A stretch of 64,000 nucleotides of DNA from Ceratopteris richardii (taxonomy: Eukaryota > Streptophyta > Polypodiopsida > Polypodiales > Pteridaceae): positions 144,665,907-144,729,906 of the forward strand of contig CM035408.1 of the NCBI GenBank assembly GCA_020310875.1, written 5' to 3'. This document shows positions 1 through 11,347 of the stretch, in pieces (positions within the stretch are counted from its first letter, which is position 1; each line of letters starts with the position of its first letter). The notes beneath the pieces were generated by a model. It was given only the letters and a program-made list of their open reading frames with translations, was not told the DNA's origin and ran no database searches. The position numbers were made by a program, and so were the translations under genes.

Positions 1-2005
1 TGTTCTTTTGTTCAGCAACTCCATTCTGTTGAGGTGTATACGGCACTGTCCGCTGGTGTTTTATCCCACGTTCAGCCAGAAATGCATTAAAATCACAAGA
101 CATATATTCCCCCCCTCGATCAGAATGGAGGGTGCCCATTTTACATGCTGACAGATTTTCAGCCGAAACCAAAAACTGTTTAAAGCACATGAACACTTCG
201 GACTTTGCTTTGAGTGGATATACCCATGCATGCCTGGAAAAATCATCAATGAAAGTCACGAAGTAAAGGTAATTCCCAAAAGAGGGTGTCTGCATAGGAC
301 CACAAACATCACTATGTACAAGCTGCAATTTCTGCGTAGCCCGAACTGAACCATCTTTTGGAAAGGAGGAACGCTGCATCTTGCCCAAAATACAGCCTTC
401 ACATACATGTTTTCCAGGTGCCTCAAGCTTGGGCAAAGAAGACACCATATCAGATTTCTGCAAGCGTAGCAAACTAGCAAAATTCAGATGACCAAAGCGT
501 GCATGCCAAAGCTTTGCATCTGACATAGCCTGAGAATCATGAACTGCACATGCCGAATCATTCACAGATCTTTCATAATCTATGAGCTTATACAGCCCAC
601 GACATAAAATGCCAGAAGCAATAATCACATCGCCATTTGATAGATTATGAACTGTACACCTGTCATCAACGAATTTCACAACCAAGCCAATCTTGGCTAA
701 TGCAGAAACTGATAACAGATTCTTCTTGATCCCTGGCACAAATAAGGCATCTGAAAAGGTGAAAGAACTATCATCAGCAGTAGTCAGAATGATCTTACCA
801 ACTCCCATAACAAGATAAGAGGAGTTGTTGGTGCATGTGACAGTATTCCCTGTAGGGGCAAGCTGGAGTGAAGAGAAGAAACTGTGCTGCGAGGTAATAT
901 GTTTGGTCGCCCCACTGTCAAAGTACCAAACATCTGAGTCCACTACAGACATGCACTGCTTATGAGAAGATGGGTCAAAACTGCAAACAGTAGTAAACGC
1001 CCATTCTTCTTCCTGCACAAGATTAGCAGACTCTATTTTTGGTGTAGAGGCTTCTGCAACAACCATTCCAGCCTCCTTTTTCTTTGCCTCTTTTGCAGCC
1101 AGTTTTGGAAAGTTCTTTATGATATGATCATTTCCTTTACAGTACTTGCAAAACAATTTCTGCTTTTCTGATTTCTTCTCATCTTTATCCTGGTTCTTCG
1201 AATGTGTAGCATTTGCAGATTTCTGCTTACTAGTAGAAGAGCTCCATTTTCCTTTGCCCTTCTGACTAGCCAGGAAAGCTTGATCTGCAACAGGCATAAT
1301 GGACCTGTTCTGCCTGGATTGATCTTCCTGCAACAGAACAGAGACTAAATCCTCAAATGATAAGGCATTCGGATTGCCTTTCATCATCAACCGAAGAGTA
1401 GAAGCAAAACTCTGATATGAATCAGGAAGACCATTCAGAACGGTCTGCACAAGTGAGCTATTTGGTATAACCTCATCAGCAGAAATCAACTGTTCCTTCA
1501 AATCTTTGATCTTCGTTAGGAAACTATCCATAGAATCACCTTCATTCATGTGCTCACTCTCCAACTGTTTTTGGAGGTAAGCAACACGAGCCTCATTCCT
1601 AGCTTGGTACAATTTGGTAAGTGTATCCCAAGCATCCCTAGCTGTTCTGCAAGAGCGAATATGAGGAATAATGGCACGTTTGACAGACAAAGCTATCAAT
1701 GCATGTGCTTGGGCATCTCTGCCATCCCAACGAATTTGCTCTGCAGTAGGTGCAACAGAAACAGCGGCACGAACAGGAATCTGTGGAATATCATCTTCGA
1801 CACCATCTTCATCAACTCCAGCACCTGTATTTGTAGTACCTGTCGTTACAGGTGTAATAGGACGTCTTTCAACACCCTACACAATGTTCCACAATCCTTT
1901 TGCAACCAAAACATGTCGCATCATATAAGCCCATAATGGGTAGTTGGTAACATCCAACTTATCCTCAACAGCCAACATACGGAATACATCACTGCTTTCA
2001 GCCAT
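1..2005 (-). pseudogene. Copia-1 gag-pol (gag, zinc knuckle, protease, GAG-pre-integrase, integrase start), partial
   Basis: Copia polyprotein read on the minus strand from an ATG at 2005 (MAESSDVFRML...). The frame is open to the window edge except for one in-frame TAG at 1877-1879, about codon 43. In order it shows a UBN2-type gag (SYQSFASTLRLMMKGNPNA), a CKYCKGNDHIIKNF segment that is a zinc knuckle with its last Cys replaced by Phe, a protease motif YFDSGATKHIT, the GAG-pre-integrase LWHARFGHLNFASL with CEGCILGKM, and the integrase core (HSDVCGP, FIDDFSRHAWV, SDRGGEYMS, PYTPQQNGVAEQKN). RT and RNase H would lie left of the window. Its role would be capsid formation and cDNA integration. 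The stop makes it probably non-functional, although this is the only lesion seen. Confidence 0.85.
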
Positions 2006-2346
2006 GGCCAGTGACTAAAATACCTTGATGCAGAAAATTGACTGTATCTCAAAAAGTTGAACAGAACTGCCTAGACGAGTTCTGCTAGACCTGTAGCAGA
2101 CTTCGAGATGCTTAAACTGGCGAACAGAAACTGGTATATACCTTTGGCACAAAAATATGAAATAGCCTACACAAGTGCTGCGATAGTGCGTTCGGAGGCC
2201 GAAATGAGCTCAGATCGCGATTTCGGCACCACATAGCGAAGCTGTTTTGATCTCGAAAACACGCCGAGTATGCTCACCAAAATTCGTGCGATTTTGAGAC
2301 TGCAAACGGAGGAGTGTCGACGGCGCCCTAGATGAAGCGGCGACCT

Positions 2347-2358
2347 GCTCTGATACCA
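2347..2358 (-). other. Copia-1 primer-binding site (tRNA-iMet type)
   Basis: The minus strand reads TGGTATCAGAGC, the standard plant Copia PBS complementary to the 3' end of initiator methionine tRNA. Two bases separate it from the LTR end at 2361, which fixes the LTR/internal boundary. Confidence 0.85.
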
Positions 2359-2360
2359 AT

Positions 2361-2401
2361 TGTTGGAGTTCGACGTCTGCAGGAGCACGCGAACAGCACA
2401 A
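2361..2401 (-). repeat. Copia-1 LTR, terminal 41 bp next to PBS
   Basis: Starts TGTTGGAGTT and matches the first 41 bp of the LTR at 11118 (TGTTGGAGTTTGAGG, then CACGTGAACAACACAA). The match stops abruptly at 2401/2402, where unrelated AT-rich DNA begins. The missing rest of the LTR reappears inverted at 2794-2992. Confidence 0.8.
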
Positions 2402-2665
2402 ATTATATACTGTATTTTTTCCTAATTTTTAAAAATATATGATTATATATGATGATGTTAATCTAGAACTCTATTTTTTATATATTGAATTATATATACT
2501 TAATGTATTTATTTAAAACACTAGCTCTTTTTTTATTTATTTATCTATACAATTATTCTATTATATATATAGATTTATTTATATATTCTAATTTTTTTCC
2601 TTAATTTCTTTTCTTAATGTTTTTTTTTCTCATATATATTTAATTGAATTAGAAGATCCTAAAAC

Positions 2666-2675
<10 letters not shown>

Positions 2676-2728
<53 letters not shown>
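2676..2728. repeat. (TA)n microsatellite
   Basis: An uninterrupted TA run inside the left palindrome arm, much shorter than its partner in the right arm (3182-3323). Confidence 0.9.
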
Positions 2729-2730
<2 letters not shown>

Positions 2731-2793
2731 ATTTTTCTCTTTAATTTTTCTTAGTTCTTTTCTTATATAAATTTAATTGAATTAGAAGACCCT

Positions 2794-2992
2794 TGTTGAT
2801 ATATTTAGGTAGTGATGTGTGTGAACACACTAGGACCGCCGGGGCACTTTTTTCCCTCTTTAGGAGGTTTTTTTTCCCCCGGCTTGTATATACGCCTATT
2901 GCCCTAATGGGCTACTTATCTTTGTACATTCTCTAGTAATACATTCAATATTGTGTGTTTGTGCTCCAAGCTTCTTCTTCTTCCTTGTGCTG
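2794..2992 (+). repeat. Inverted piece of the Copia-1 LTR
   Basis: Begins TGTTGATATATTTAGG and ends TTGTGCTGT. Its reverse complement is the Copia-1/Copia-3 LTR from ACAGCACAAGG to its terminal TATCAACA. It shares the 9-bp ACAGCACAA with the truncated LTR at 2393-2401, so the two pieces overlap by 9 bp of LTR sequence in opposite orientation. Confidence 0.8.
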
Positions 2993-3173
2993 TTAGGGCA
3001 ATAGGCGTATATACAAGCCGGGGGAAAAAAAACCTCCTAAAGAGGGAAAAAAGTGCCCCGGCGGTCCTAGTGTGTTCACACACATCACTACCTAAATATA
3101 TCAACAAGGGTCTTCTAATTCAATTAAATTTATATAAGAAAAGAACTAAGAAAAATTAAAGAGAAAAATTAAA

Positions 3174-3327
<154 letters not shown>

Positions 3328-3591
3328 GTTTTAGGATCTTCTAATTCAATTAAATATATATGAGAAAAAAAAACATTAAGAAAAGAAATTAAGGAAAAAA
3401 ATTAGAATATATAAATAAATCTATATATATAATAGAATAATTGTATAGATAAATAAATAAAAAAAGAGCTAGTGTTTTAAATAAATACATTAAATATATA
3501 TAATTCAATATATAAAAAATAGAGTTCTAGATTAACATCATCATATATAATCATATATTTTTAAAAATTAGGAAAAAATACAGTATATAAT

Positions 3592-4030
<439 letters not shown>

Positions 4031-4045
4031 AATGGCCAAACACAT

Positions 4046-6880
4046 GGAGATGCAAAAAAACTTTTACAATCCATTGGAATGGAGTACACTAAGATTCATG
4101 CTTTTCCGAATGATTGCATCCTCTTTCGGAACAAGTATGAGCATTGCCACATAGGTCCAAAGTGTGAAGCCAATAGGTTGTGAGAAGACCTTGTGGGTGA
4201 AGCAATCCCCGCAAAGGTTCTTTGCAACTTTCCTATCATTCCAAGAATTAAGAGCATCTTTAGATGCAAATCCATAGCTGAGTTAATATCATGGCATGTA
4301 AAGAGCAGGTCTATAGATGGTGTAATGCAAGTGCCTGGTGACTCTGATGCTTGGAAAAACATAGATATTAAGTGGCTAGAGTTTGCTAGTGAGCCTTGAC
4401 ACTATCGTCTATGCTTAGCTATGGATGGAGTAAATCCATTTGGTTTACGCAGCTCTTCATGGAGCACATGGCCTGTATGTCTCGTCAATTATAACATCCC
4501 ACCATGGCTGGCCACAAACAAGGCCCATTTATTATTAGCTCTTATTGTGCTAGGTAAGTACAAGATAAAAAACATGGATGTATACCTTGCACCACTTGTA
4601 AAAGAGCTACACACTTTATGATTTGGGATTACTATGTGCAACATGTCTCTACCTATAAGAAGACGAGACATGCGAGTGCAAGGCATAGTTATGTGGACGA
4701 TGCATGATTGGCTTGGTTATGGTGAATGTTCAAGTTTATTGCTTTAGGGTTGCCATACTTGTCCCCTATGCAAACCATGACTCAAAGCATGCTATTTCAA
4801 AGCACTTCAAAAAACTTTCTATGAAGAACATCATAGATAGTTGCCTGATGGACATGTTTTATGTGGTGCAAATTGGTTGATAAGCGCAACACCAAATGAA
4901 AGATAGCAATTGGAAACAGCTATGGGATTCAAAAACACCAGTCGCTAGTATGAAATAGTTGTCGATTTTTCATGAACTCCCTTATTGGAGTGAGTTATTG
5001 ATCAATTATTTGGTAGACCCGATGCATATTTTCAAGGATGTGGGAGAGATTCTCTTGAATACTTTGATCGGAAAGAAAGAAAGCAAAGCAGAAAGGGAGG
5101 ACTTGAAAGAGCGAGGTTGTATGCAAGAGTTGTGAGAAATTACTAAGCCCAACGGAAGAGTGTCATCACCAAGAGCTCCTTGGGTGCTTTGTAGGATGGA
5201 AGAGCAACAAGTGAAGAAGATGATTTCACAGTTTCAGACACCTATTGGATGCATGAGGTATCTAACCATTGTCTTCACACAAAATGACAATCTTGGAGGT
5301 CTCAAGTCTCATGATTGGCACAAATTTTTACAGTTTGTGCTCCTTGTAGCTTTAAAAGATTGTCTTTCGGAGGATGTGCGAACAACCATTTATAAAATTA
5401 GTTCCTTGGTATGGTGAATCTCTTTTAAAGACATAAATAGAGATAGCATAGAGAGTGCAAAACTCAATGCTATAGACACTATCTATATGGTAGAGAAATA
5501 CTTTTCCAGAAGTATTCTCACAATTCAGCTTCATTTACTAGCTCATGTGGTAGATGAAGTTGCAATAGTAGCAACTGTCCGTAGTCGATGGATGTTCTTC
5601 TTAGAGCACTTCATGAAGACATTAAAAGGGTTTTTTTGGTAGAGAGCATGTCCAGAGGGTAGCATGGTAGAGGGATGGCTCGTACAAGGTTCTATTGTAT
5701 TCATAACTGAGTTTCTATGCATGTTGGACCCAAAAATGCCTCGCTTATGGAGCGATGATGAAGATGTTCATCCTGTAGGTGATGAACCTCAAGGTAAAGG
5801 GATGCAAAGAAAAATGGATGTAGCTTTCAAAGAGAAGGCAATGAAGTTTTGCATCGTTAACTCTGAGCCTATGTAGAAGTGGTAAGAAAGGTATGAGCTT
5901 GCCAAGGAGACAAACGCAAAGGAAAGAGCTCAATTTTGAAAGAATTTCTCCACACCATTTTTGCTCCTTCCAGAAATTCTTCGACCTCTTCCACCCTTTC
6001 CAACAAGCAGATGGCTAGATACATCAATTTCACAAGCAAAGGTAGTGGGTGAAGATATCTTTGAAGAAGAAGAAGAACTCGCAAAGGGATGTGATTAAGA
6101 GTATTGTAAATATGGTGCACTATGGTCTCATAGACGATACTTTTGGATCACACGAATCAACAAAAATAGATCTACTTTTGATAGTGGGGTGATGATGAAC
6201 TTTTTCCCAAAAAGTAGAGCTAGTGCAAGAGACAAAAATGCTCAAGAAGGCTAGTTAGATTATTGTGGAGTGATTCAAGATATCTTGAAGCTATCCTTGA
6301 GGAACTTTGATTACTTTGTTTTTTATGTGAAATGGTTCAAAGTAGTCACCTTTGGAAGAAATGCAACAATGAGGCGGGATAAGAATGGTTTGCTTCAAGT
6401 CGACTCCATGAAGTTATGGACATATGAAAGAGATACATTTGTACTTCTAGAACACTATGAGCAAGTTGTTTTTATGCCTAATTGGAAAGAACTAGAGTGG
6501 CTATTTGTCTTACAAGTCTCACCACATAGTAGACAAATTTGTGAGAACATAGATGTAGAAGAAAGGCCATCTATAGTGGACTCTGAGATTCATTCGGTAG
6601 TCGAGGAGGAAGAGATCATTCTCCAACATGAAGAGGTCTTTGAAGAAGATGAGATACACAATGAATCAACAGATGATGATCAAGAAGCAGCTAGCATATC
6701 AAGAGATCTAGAAGTCACCAACGTAGGGATAGATATCCTCTGTGCATCAGATCTCCAAGAGGGTGCTAGAATAGAGGATCTTTCAATCAAACACTTATAC
6801 GTACTAATTCATGTCTATTTTTTTGCTATGTTCTTTTGTACACTACTATTTCTCTATATTACCTTTATTATCGTATGCTA
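4046..6880 (+). pseudogene. TNP2-like CACTA transposase with DUF4216 region, heavily decayed
   Basis: Fragments in all three + frames follow the order of plant tnp2 transposases. They are HAFPNDCILFRNKYE (about 4096-4140), PRIKSIFRCKSIAELISWHV (4240-4300), MDGVNPFGLRSSSWSTWPV (4421 on), VYLAPLVKELH (4573-4610), the MRVQGIVMWTMHDWLGYGE block (4668-4725), HELPYWSELL then DPMHIFKDVGE (4973-5050), GLKSHDWHKFLQFVLLVAL (about 5299-5355), VRSRWMFFLEHFMKTLKG (5578-5630) and CPEGSMVEGW (5649 on). A DUF4216-like block follows (YFVFYVKWFKVV through YEQVVFM, 6310-6475), the C-terminal module usual in plant CACTA transposases. Many stops and frameshifts exclude function. The enzyme would cut and join element ends in the nucleus. 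The family assignment is strong; the exact start is not preserved. Confidence 0.85.
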
Positions 6881-6910
6881 ATCATTTGAGTTCTTTTGTT
6901 ATAGAGCACA

Positions 6911-8150
6911 ATGGGAGATAGTCCTCCAGTCACTCCACATTCCATGACAAAGGAGCAGTTCTTGGAGTTTATATCTCAGGTGCCTCCTGCGTATATGGTG
7001 GCTGCATCATAGTATTGGATCGCTTGCGGTAGCACTTCCCTCGGTCTCACTCCTTATGGCCTCACTCCTGTCGGCATGACTCCCATCAGTGTCACTCCTA
7101 GGTGCATCACTCCTGTTGGTGTCACTCATATGGGTAGGGCTACTCCCATCGGAGGTACATCGCCTAGTTATTTGAATCCAGCATGACCACCTTCTAAACC
7201 ATCCCCTAGTGGCTCTAGTAGTAGACACGTGTGTTCAACACCTCAGCGTGATATAGGTGTTAGCTAGTCACATAGGTTGAGCTCATGCTCTGGAGGAGGA
7301 GGTTCCAAGAGTGGATTTACAAGTAGCTCTGGAGGAGGTAGATGTTGTGGAGGCAATGCGACAGACATTGTGTCGCCCACTTCTACTCCTAGAGCCAATA
7401 CCACAGATGTAGGTATGCCACATGGTACGCCATGTGGTACACCACGTGGTACACCATGTACACCTTGGGGTGCTCAAGATCATGATAACTTCAAGGTGTA
7501 TAGTATCCATGATGGAGCTCTAGTGATGGATACGGTTGAAAAGGCCATGCATCAGTGTATACGACAGCTTTGCTCCATATATTTTGGACACTCTATCATG
7601 TTGAAATGGAATGAACAGGATAAAGACCGTAAAAATTATATCACATAGATGATCTATCAAGAGTTTGGGACAAAATATGGGCATCCTATTGTCAGCTCAG
7701 AGTGGATTCAGCACATGGCATGTGAGGTTATGTCCCGTCGATGATCCAAGGCTCGTGATGGTTTCAGAGCTGGCTTACCAAAGCTTGTATTGTTAGATGT
7801 TGAGGAGTGGGATATGATTCGCGATGAGAAATAGTAGAGTTCTGACTGATATCACCATTAATGAGATGCAACAACCACACATCTTGATACGGTTGGACCA
7901 TCACATTTGGGTAGTGGTGGATATGAAACTATGCGTCACGAGTTTGTAAGTATCATTTGTTGTATTGAATTTGTTTGTGTTAAGCATGTCATGTATGTTC
8001 ATCTAATGTTTTGCATATTTGTTGCAGGAGTTGGTAGTGGTTCGTCCTCTAACACGAACTAAGGAGGCTTATGGATATCATCATGGATTGATTGCACTAT
8101 TGGAGGACTTGGAGGGATGCAATGCGGTCATTTCATGGGAGCATCTATGA
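6911..8150 (+). pseudogene. CACTA second ORF remnant (TnpA/Transposase_24-like), Thr-Pro/Gly-rich
   Basis: Starts at an ATG at 6911 soon after a TTATAG acceptor-like site and reads MTKEQFLEFISQVPPAYM within its first residues. A TP/GTP-rich low-complexity part follows, then a segment FGHSIMLKWNEQDKDRKNYIT (7580-7648) continuing past a stop as YQEFGTKYGHP. Its layout resembles the C-terminal domain of plant En/Spm accessory proteins (Transposase_24). At least four in-frame stops occur. A plausible intron lies at about 7949-8029 (GTAAGT to TTGCAG), after which coding-like sequence resumes. In intact CACTA elements this ORF makes the subterminal-repeat-binding protein; that role is inferred here from position. 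Confidence 0.55.
7024..7152 (+). repeat. Degenerate 15-bp tandem repeat coding Thr-Pro units
   Basis: Units like GGYGTCACTCCTNTY recur about eight times and translate as GLTPYGLTPVGMTP-type units. A second short array of 12-bp GGTACACCATGT-like units (GTPCGTPRGTPC) lies at 7415-7460. Both are within the CACTA second ORF. Confidence 0.65.
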
Positions 8151-8159
8151 GGAGGTGAT

Positions 8160-8670
8160 GAACTTATAAACTTGGTTTGATGTTTTTAGTTGTTGTTTGT
8201 AAATATCATGTCAATTTGTCTCATTTCATGAATGTTCTATGTGTAGAGAGCACGCATGCAGAAGCAAAATGAAAAGTAAAGTACTCTCACAAAGCAAAGA
8301 ATGTGTGAGACACAAAATGAGTGGACCATGAAGTGGGTAAACTCATGTGGATTAGAAATGAGCTTGCCAAGAGCATGGAGTAGGCTCCTCAAGATTCTAA
8401 CCAAATACAAATGGGGGAGAGGCCCTCCTTATATAGATTTGTGAGGGGTTCTCCAAAATACATCTCATGTGGGATAATTCCCCTGAAAGGAGAATGAATA
8501 CAACTGGTAGAAGCAAATGGCAAGGTACCCAAATACAAAGGAAATACAAGGAAATGTAATGGAAATGAAATGGAAATAGAGTGAATCCAAAATACAAAAG
8601 GGAGATGCACTCTCATATTCTCAACACTATGCTGCAGGAATCATGATATAGATGTTTTGATCCTTCTGGG
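8160..8670. other. Non-coding stretch inside the CACTA element
   Basis: AT-rich DNA with no recognised protein similarity in any frame. It lies between the CACTA second ORF and the tandem repeats, so it is probably 3' UTR or internal filler of that element. Confidence 0.4.
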
Positions 8671-8838
8671 CATGTGCATGGAAATGGTGTACCACAATTT
8701 TGTATTTCGCTCATACATGTCAATGGTGCACCATAATTTTGCATTTGGTTCCTATATGGTAGTGCTTTGCCACATTTTGCATTTGCCTCATATATGGGAG
8801 TGGTTTGGCATACTTTTGTACATGCTTCATTTATGGAA
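8671..8838 (+). repeat. About 40-bp degenerate tandem repeat, four units
   Basis: Four diverged units share the pattern ATGG..GTGGT..RCCAYAATTTTGCATTTG..TCATAT. The copies start near 8671, 8717, 8756 and 8794. Probably CACTA internal repeats. Confidence 0.6.
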
Positions 8839-8962
8839 TACATAAGTTTTTGGTACATGGTTCATGGTTCATTCTGCTCATCTTTTTTGTGTCCAATAGT
8901 ATTTTGCTTTATAAAATCATGTTTTGGCTGCCATTAGATCAAGTACACATCATATGTACTTG

Positions 8963-9052
8963 GTTTTTTTGGGTAGAGTGTATTGTCTCTTGCTACACAA
9001 CATCATGGTAATGTTGTTGTCGTAAGAGACAATACACTTTGGCCAAAAAAAA
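8963..9052. repeat. Hairpin-forming inverted repeat
   Basis: AGTGTATTGTCTCTT at 8977-8991 is exactly complementary to 9024-9038. Partial pairing extends outwards through T-rich/A-rich tracts and inwards through ACAACAT/ATGTTGT. The total is about 90 nt of foldback near the CACTA 3' end. Confidence 0.75.
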
Positions 9053-9059
9053 TTTGCAG

Positions 9060-9292
9060 ATATGATCATCGATATGAGCGTCGGTACTCCCAAGACAGTC
9101 GGCGGTATGAGGGACGATACTCTCAAGAAGGTTGTCGATATAAGTGTCCGTATGAGTGATGAAAATATCGATGCCTATACTGGCACTTTGTTACCGATGT
9201 CTATGCCAACCCTTACACCGACATCGAGGCAAAATCGCACCTATGCATTTGCCCCAGTAGAAGCCTTCGTATACACTTGATACATTGTAGTG
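9060..9292 (+). repeat. CACTA 3' subterminal repeats and terminal inverted repeat end
   Basis: Short motifs (TCGATATGAG, GTCGGTACTC, GTCGGCGGTATG, GACGATACTCTC) recur in both orientations up to the terminal TTGTAGTG at 9285-9292. The GTCGG-rich content matches known CACTA subterminal regions, which bind the accessory protein. Confidence 0.65.
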
Positions 9293-9379
9293 ATAAGTGT
9301 AGATGATTTAAAAACGTTGTTCTTGGTCCAACATAATGTCCATTGATGTTTAAAAATTGAATAGTTATGTTTTGTATCT

Positions 9380-11090
9380 TCATTCAGGTGCTTCAAATCA
9401 CATGACCAACCATGCAGAATGATTTAATAGTTTGTAGAAACTTTCAGTTCATGGATTTGTTGAAAGAAATGATGATACATCACATCCTATGGAAAATATA
9501 TGAAACATAACACTTTTTATAAGGATGGGGAGGTAAAAGATCTTGCTGATGTACAACATTTTCATAATGTACTACATGTTCCCAATGTAACAAAGAAGCT
9601 AGTCTATATTGGACAAATGGTTGAACATGGACTACAAGTAAGCTTTAATTTTGATGGTGCATATGTAGAATAGTACAACTACAATAGTAGGATAATCAAC
9701 AAAGGGAACAAAGTTGGTAGGATGTTTAAATTGAATGTGAAAATTCCTAAAATGAATGTAGCTATGTTTGCAGAAGGTGCTGGTGTTATTGGTGACATAG
9801 AGATAGGCCACAAGAAAATTGCACTTGCAAATTTGTAGAGGCTAAAGTTGATGAAGTCAAAAGATCTTTTTAATGGAGTACGGAATCTCAAGGTTGCAGA
9901 GATCTTGAAGTTACGTGAAGCATGTCTATTTGGTAAATAGTCAAGGGAATCATGTTTGGATGACAAGAATTTACTAGAGATAGTGCATATGAATATCTGG
10001 GGTTTCGCAAAGATTACATCTACGAGAAATTGTGGGTTTTATGTCACCTTCATTGATGACCATACACAAAAATTATGGGTATACTTCATGAATGAGAAGA
10101 CTGAGGTGTTTACTCATCTTTATAATTTCAAGGCCATGGTGGAAAAGAAGATAGGGAACTAGATTCAGAAGTTAATATATGATGGAGGAGATGAATACAT
10201 ATCAAATTTATTCAATAGTTTTCTAAAAAGTCATGGAATTTGAAGGTAATTTTCATGCATGTACACACCACAACAGAATGTCATTGTTGATTGCAAAAAT
10301 AGACACATTCCAAAAATGGAAAGAGCCTTGATATCTGTGATAATATGTCTCATTGTTTTTGGTCAAAAGTTGTGTACACTATTGTATACATCATGAATAG
10401 AAATTTGATTGTTGTTGTACATCCAATTACACCTATAGAGAAGTTTTTAGGTAAAAAGGCAAACTTATTGCATATGAAAGTATTCGATCGTATTGCACAT
10501 GTACATGTTCTTAATGAGTTGAGCATGAAACTTGATCCAAAAGCAAGAAAATGTATCTTTGTTGGGTACTCACTTGAGCAAAAGGAATATAAATGATACA
10601 ACCCAATCACATGCCCTGTGAAGGTAATCAAAGATGTGGAATTTGACGAAATGGAAAGATCTTATGCGGATGCAAATGAAGGACTTAATTTTGACTCAAA
10701 TGACAAAGGAAATTCTGAAAATGCAAATGTAGAGCCTCAAGTTCTGAGTGAACTAGATTATTAGATCAAAAAGCTCTCAACATGCTTGGAGAATAAAGTT
10801 TATCAAAAAAAAAATCAAGATCACTTCTTGGAGGAACCTTAGACTTGTGGGAAATCATATGTTTTCTCTTATAATTCTTTGTGGGAACCTTTTTATTGAT
10901 TAAAATCTCTTCTACCATAGTTATTAGAACTTTCATTAAGGATGTAAGTGAAGCTAAAATCCATGAGGTGGATGGTAGATATCATTTCAAAATACTCTCA
11001 ATAAAACTTTAATTGATTCCTCACTTTCCTACATTATAGGGAAACATAGTCCATCACATCTAACTCAATCCCATGTGGATTAGAAATCCA
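9380..11090 (+). pseudogene. Copia-2 pol remnant (protease to integrase)
   Basis: Decayed plus-strand Copia. GASNHMTNH-like protease sequence near 9393 lies upstream of KKLVYIGQMVEHGLQVSF (9594 on) and the GAG-pre-integrase end. The integrase core follows: VHMNIWG, FYVTFIDDHTQKLWVYFM, YDGGDEY and CMYTPQQN (9980-10280), then KLDPKARKCIFVGYS (10526-10575). Stops and frameshifts occur every 50-150 codons. No RT is recognisable after about 10680; the rest to 11117 is diverged or unrelated. No LTR of this copy was found. Confidence 0.75.
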
Positions 11091-11117
11091 AATTCAACTC
11101 AAAGAGTTGTAGGAACG

Positions 11118-11347
11118 TGTTGGAGTTTGAGGTCTATGGAAGCACGTGAACAACACAAGGAAGAAGAAGAATCTTGGAGCACAAAACACAATAGTGAATT
11201 TATTACCACTAGAATGTACAAAGATAAGTAACCCATTAGGACTATAGGTGTATATACAAGCTGGGGGAAAAAACCTCCTAAAGAGGGAAAAATGTGCCTC
11301 AGCGGTCCTATTGTGTTCACACACATCACTACCTAAACATATCGACA
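11118..11347 (-). repeat. Copia-3 3' LTR (same family as Copia-1)
   Basis: 230 bp beginning TGTTGGAGTT and ending TATCGACA in + coordinates. It matches the scattered Copia-1 LTR (GGAAGAAGAAGAA, ACAAAGATAAGTA, CCTCCTAAAGAGGGAAAAA and GTGTTCACACACATCACTACC blocks). The minus-strand sequence just upstream of its start (RC of 11348-11360) is purine-rich with AAGGGG, consistent with a polypurine tract, so this is the 3' LTR. Confidence 0.8.

Larger units (their letters stand above)
1..3106 (-). mobile_element. Copia-1 LTR retrotransposon, 5' part, LTR rearranged
   Basis: Minus-strand Ty1/Copia element. Reading leftwards it has an LTR (ending at 2361), a primer-binding site, gag, protease and the start of integrase; it runs off the window at base 1. 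The LTR belongs to the same family as the one at 11118-11347 (TGTTGGAGTT start, TATCAACA end). Only its first 41 bp (2361-2401) adjoin the PBS; the rest is found as an inverted piece (2794-2992) and a direct piece (2993-3106), described under the palindrome. Confidence 0.85.
4046..9292 (+). mobile_element. Decayed CACTA (En/Spm) DNA transposon, 3' end intact
   Basis: A TNP2-type transposase remnant (4046-6880) and a second ORF remnant (6911-8150) are followed by a subterminal region rich in GTCGG/CGATAT words. It ends TTGTAGTG at 9285-9292, the inverse of the CACTACAA CACTA terminus. ATA follows as a possible 3-bp target duplication. I found no matching CACTACAA 5' end; it may lie in the AT-rich DNA before 4046 or be lost. 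Confidence 0.75.

Noticed and set aside
2347..2358. tRNA gene fragments at the TGGTATCAGAGC-like sites
   Set aside because: Only 12 bases match the tRNA 3' end and each site adjoins an LTR, so they are primer-binding sites.
2953..3159. Open frames over the palindrome (2916-3107 minus, 2953-3159 plus)
   Set aside because: Both are translations of LTR sequence in non-coding frames.
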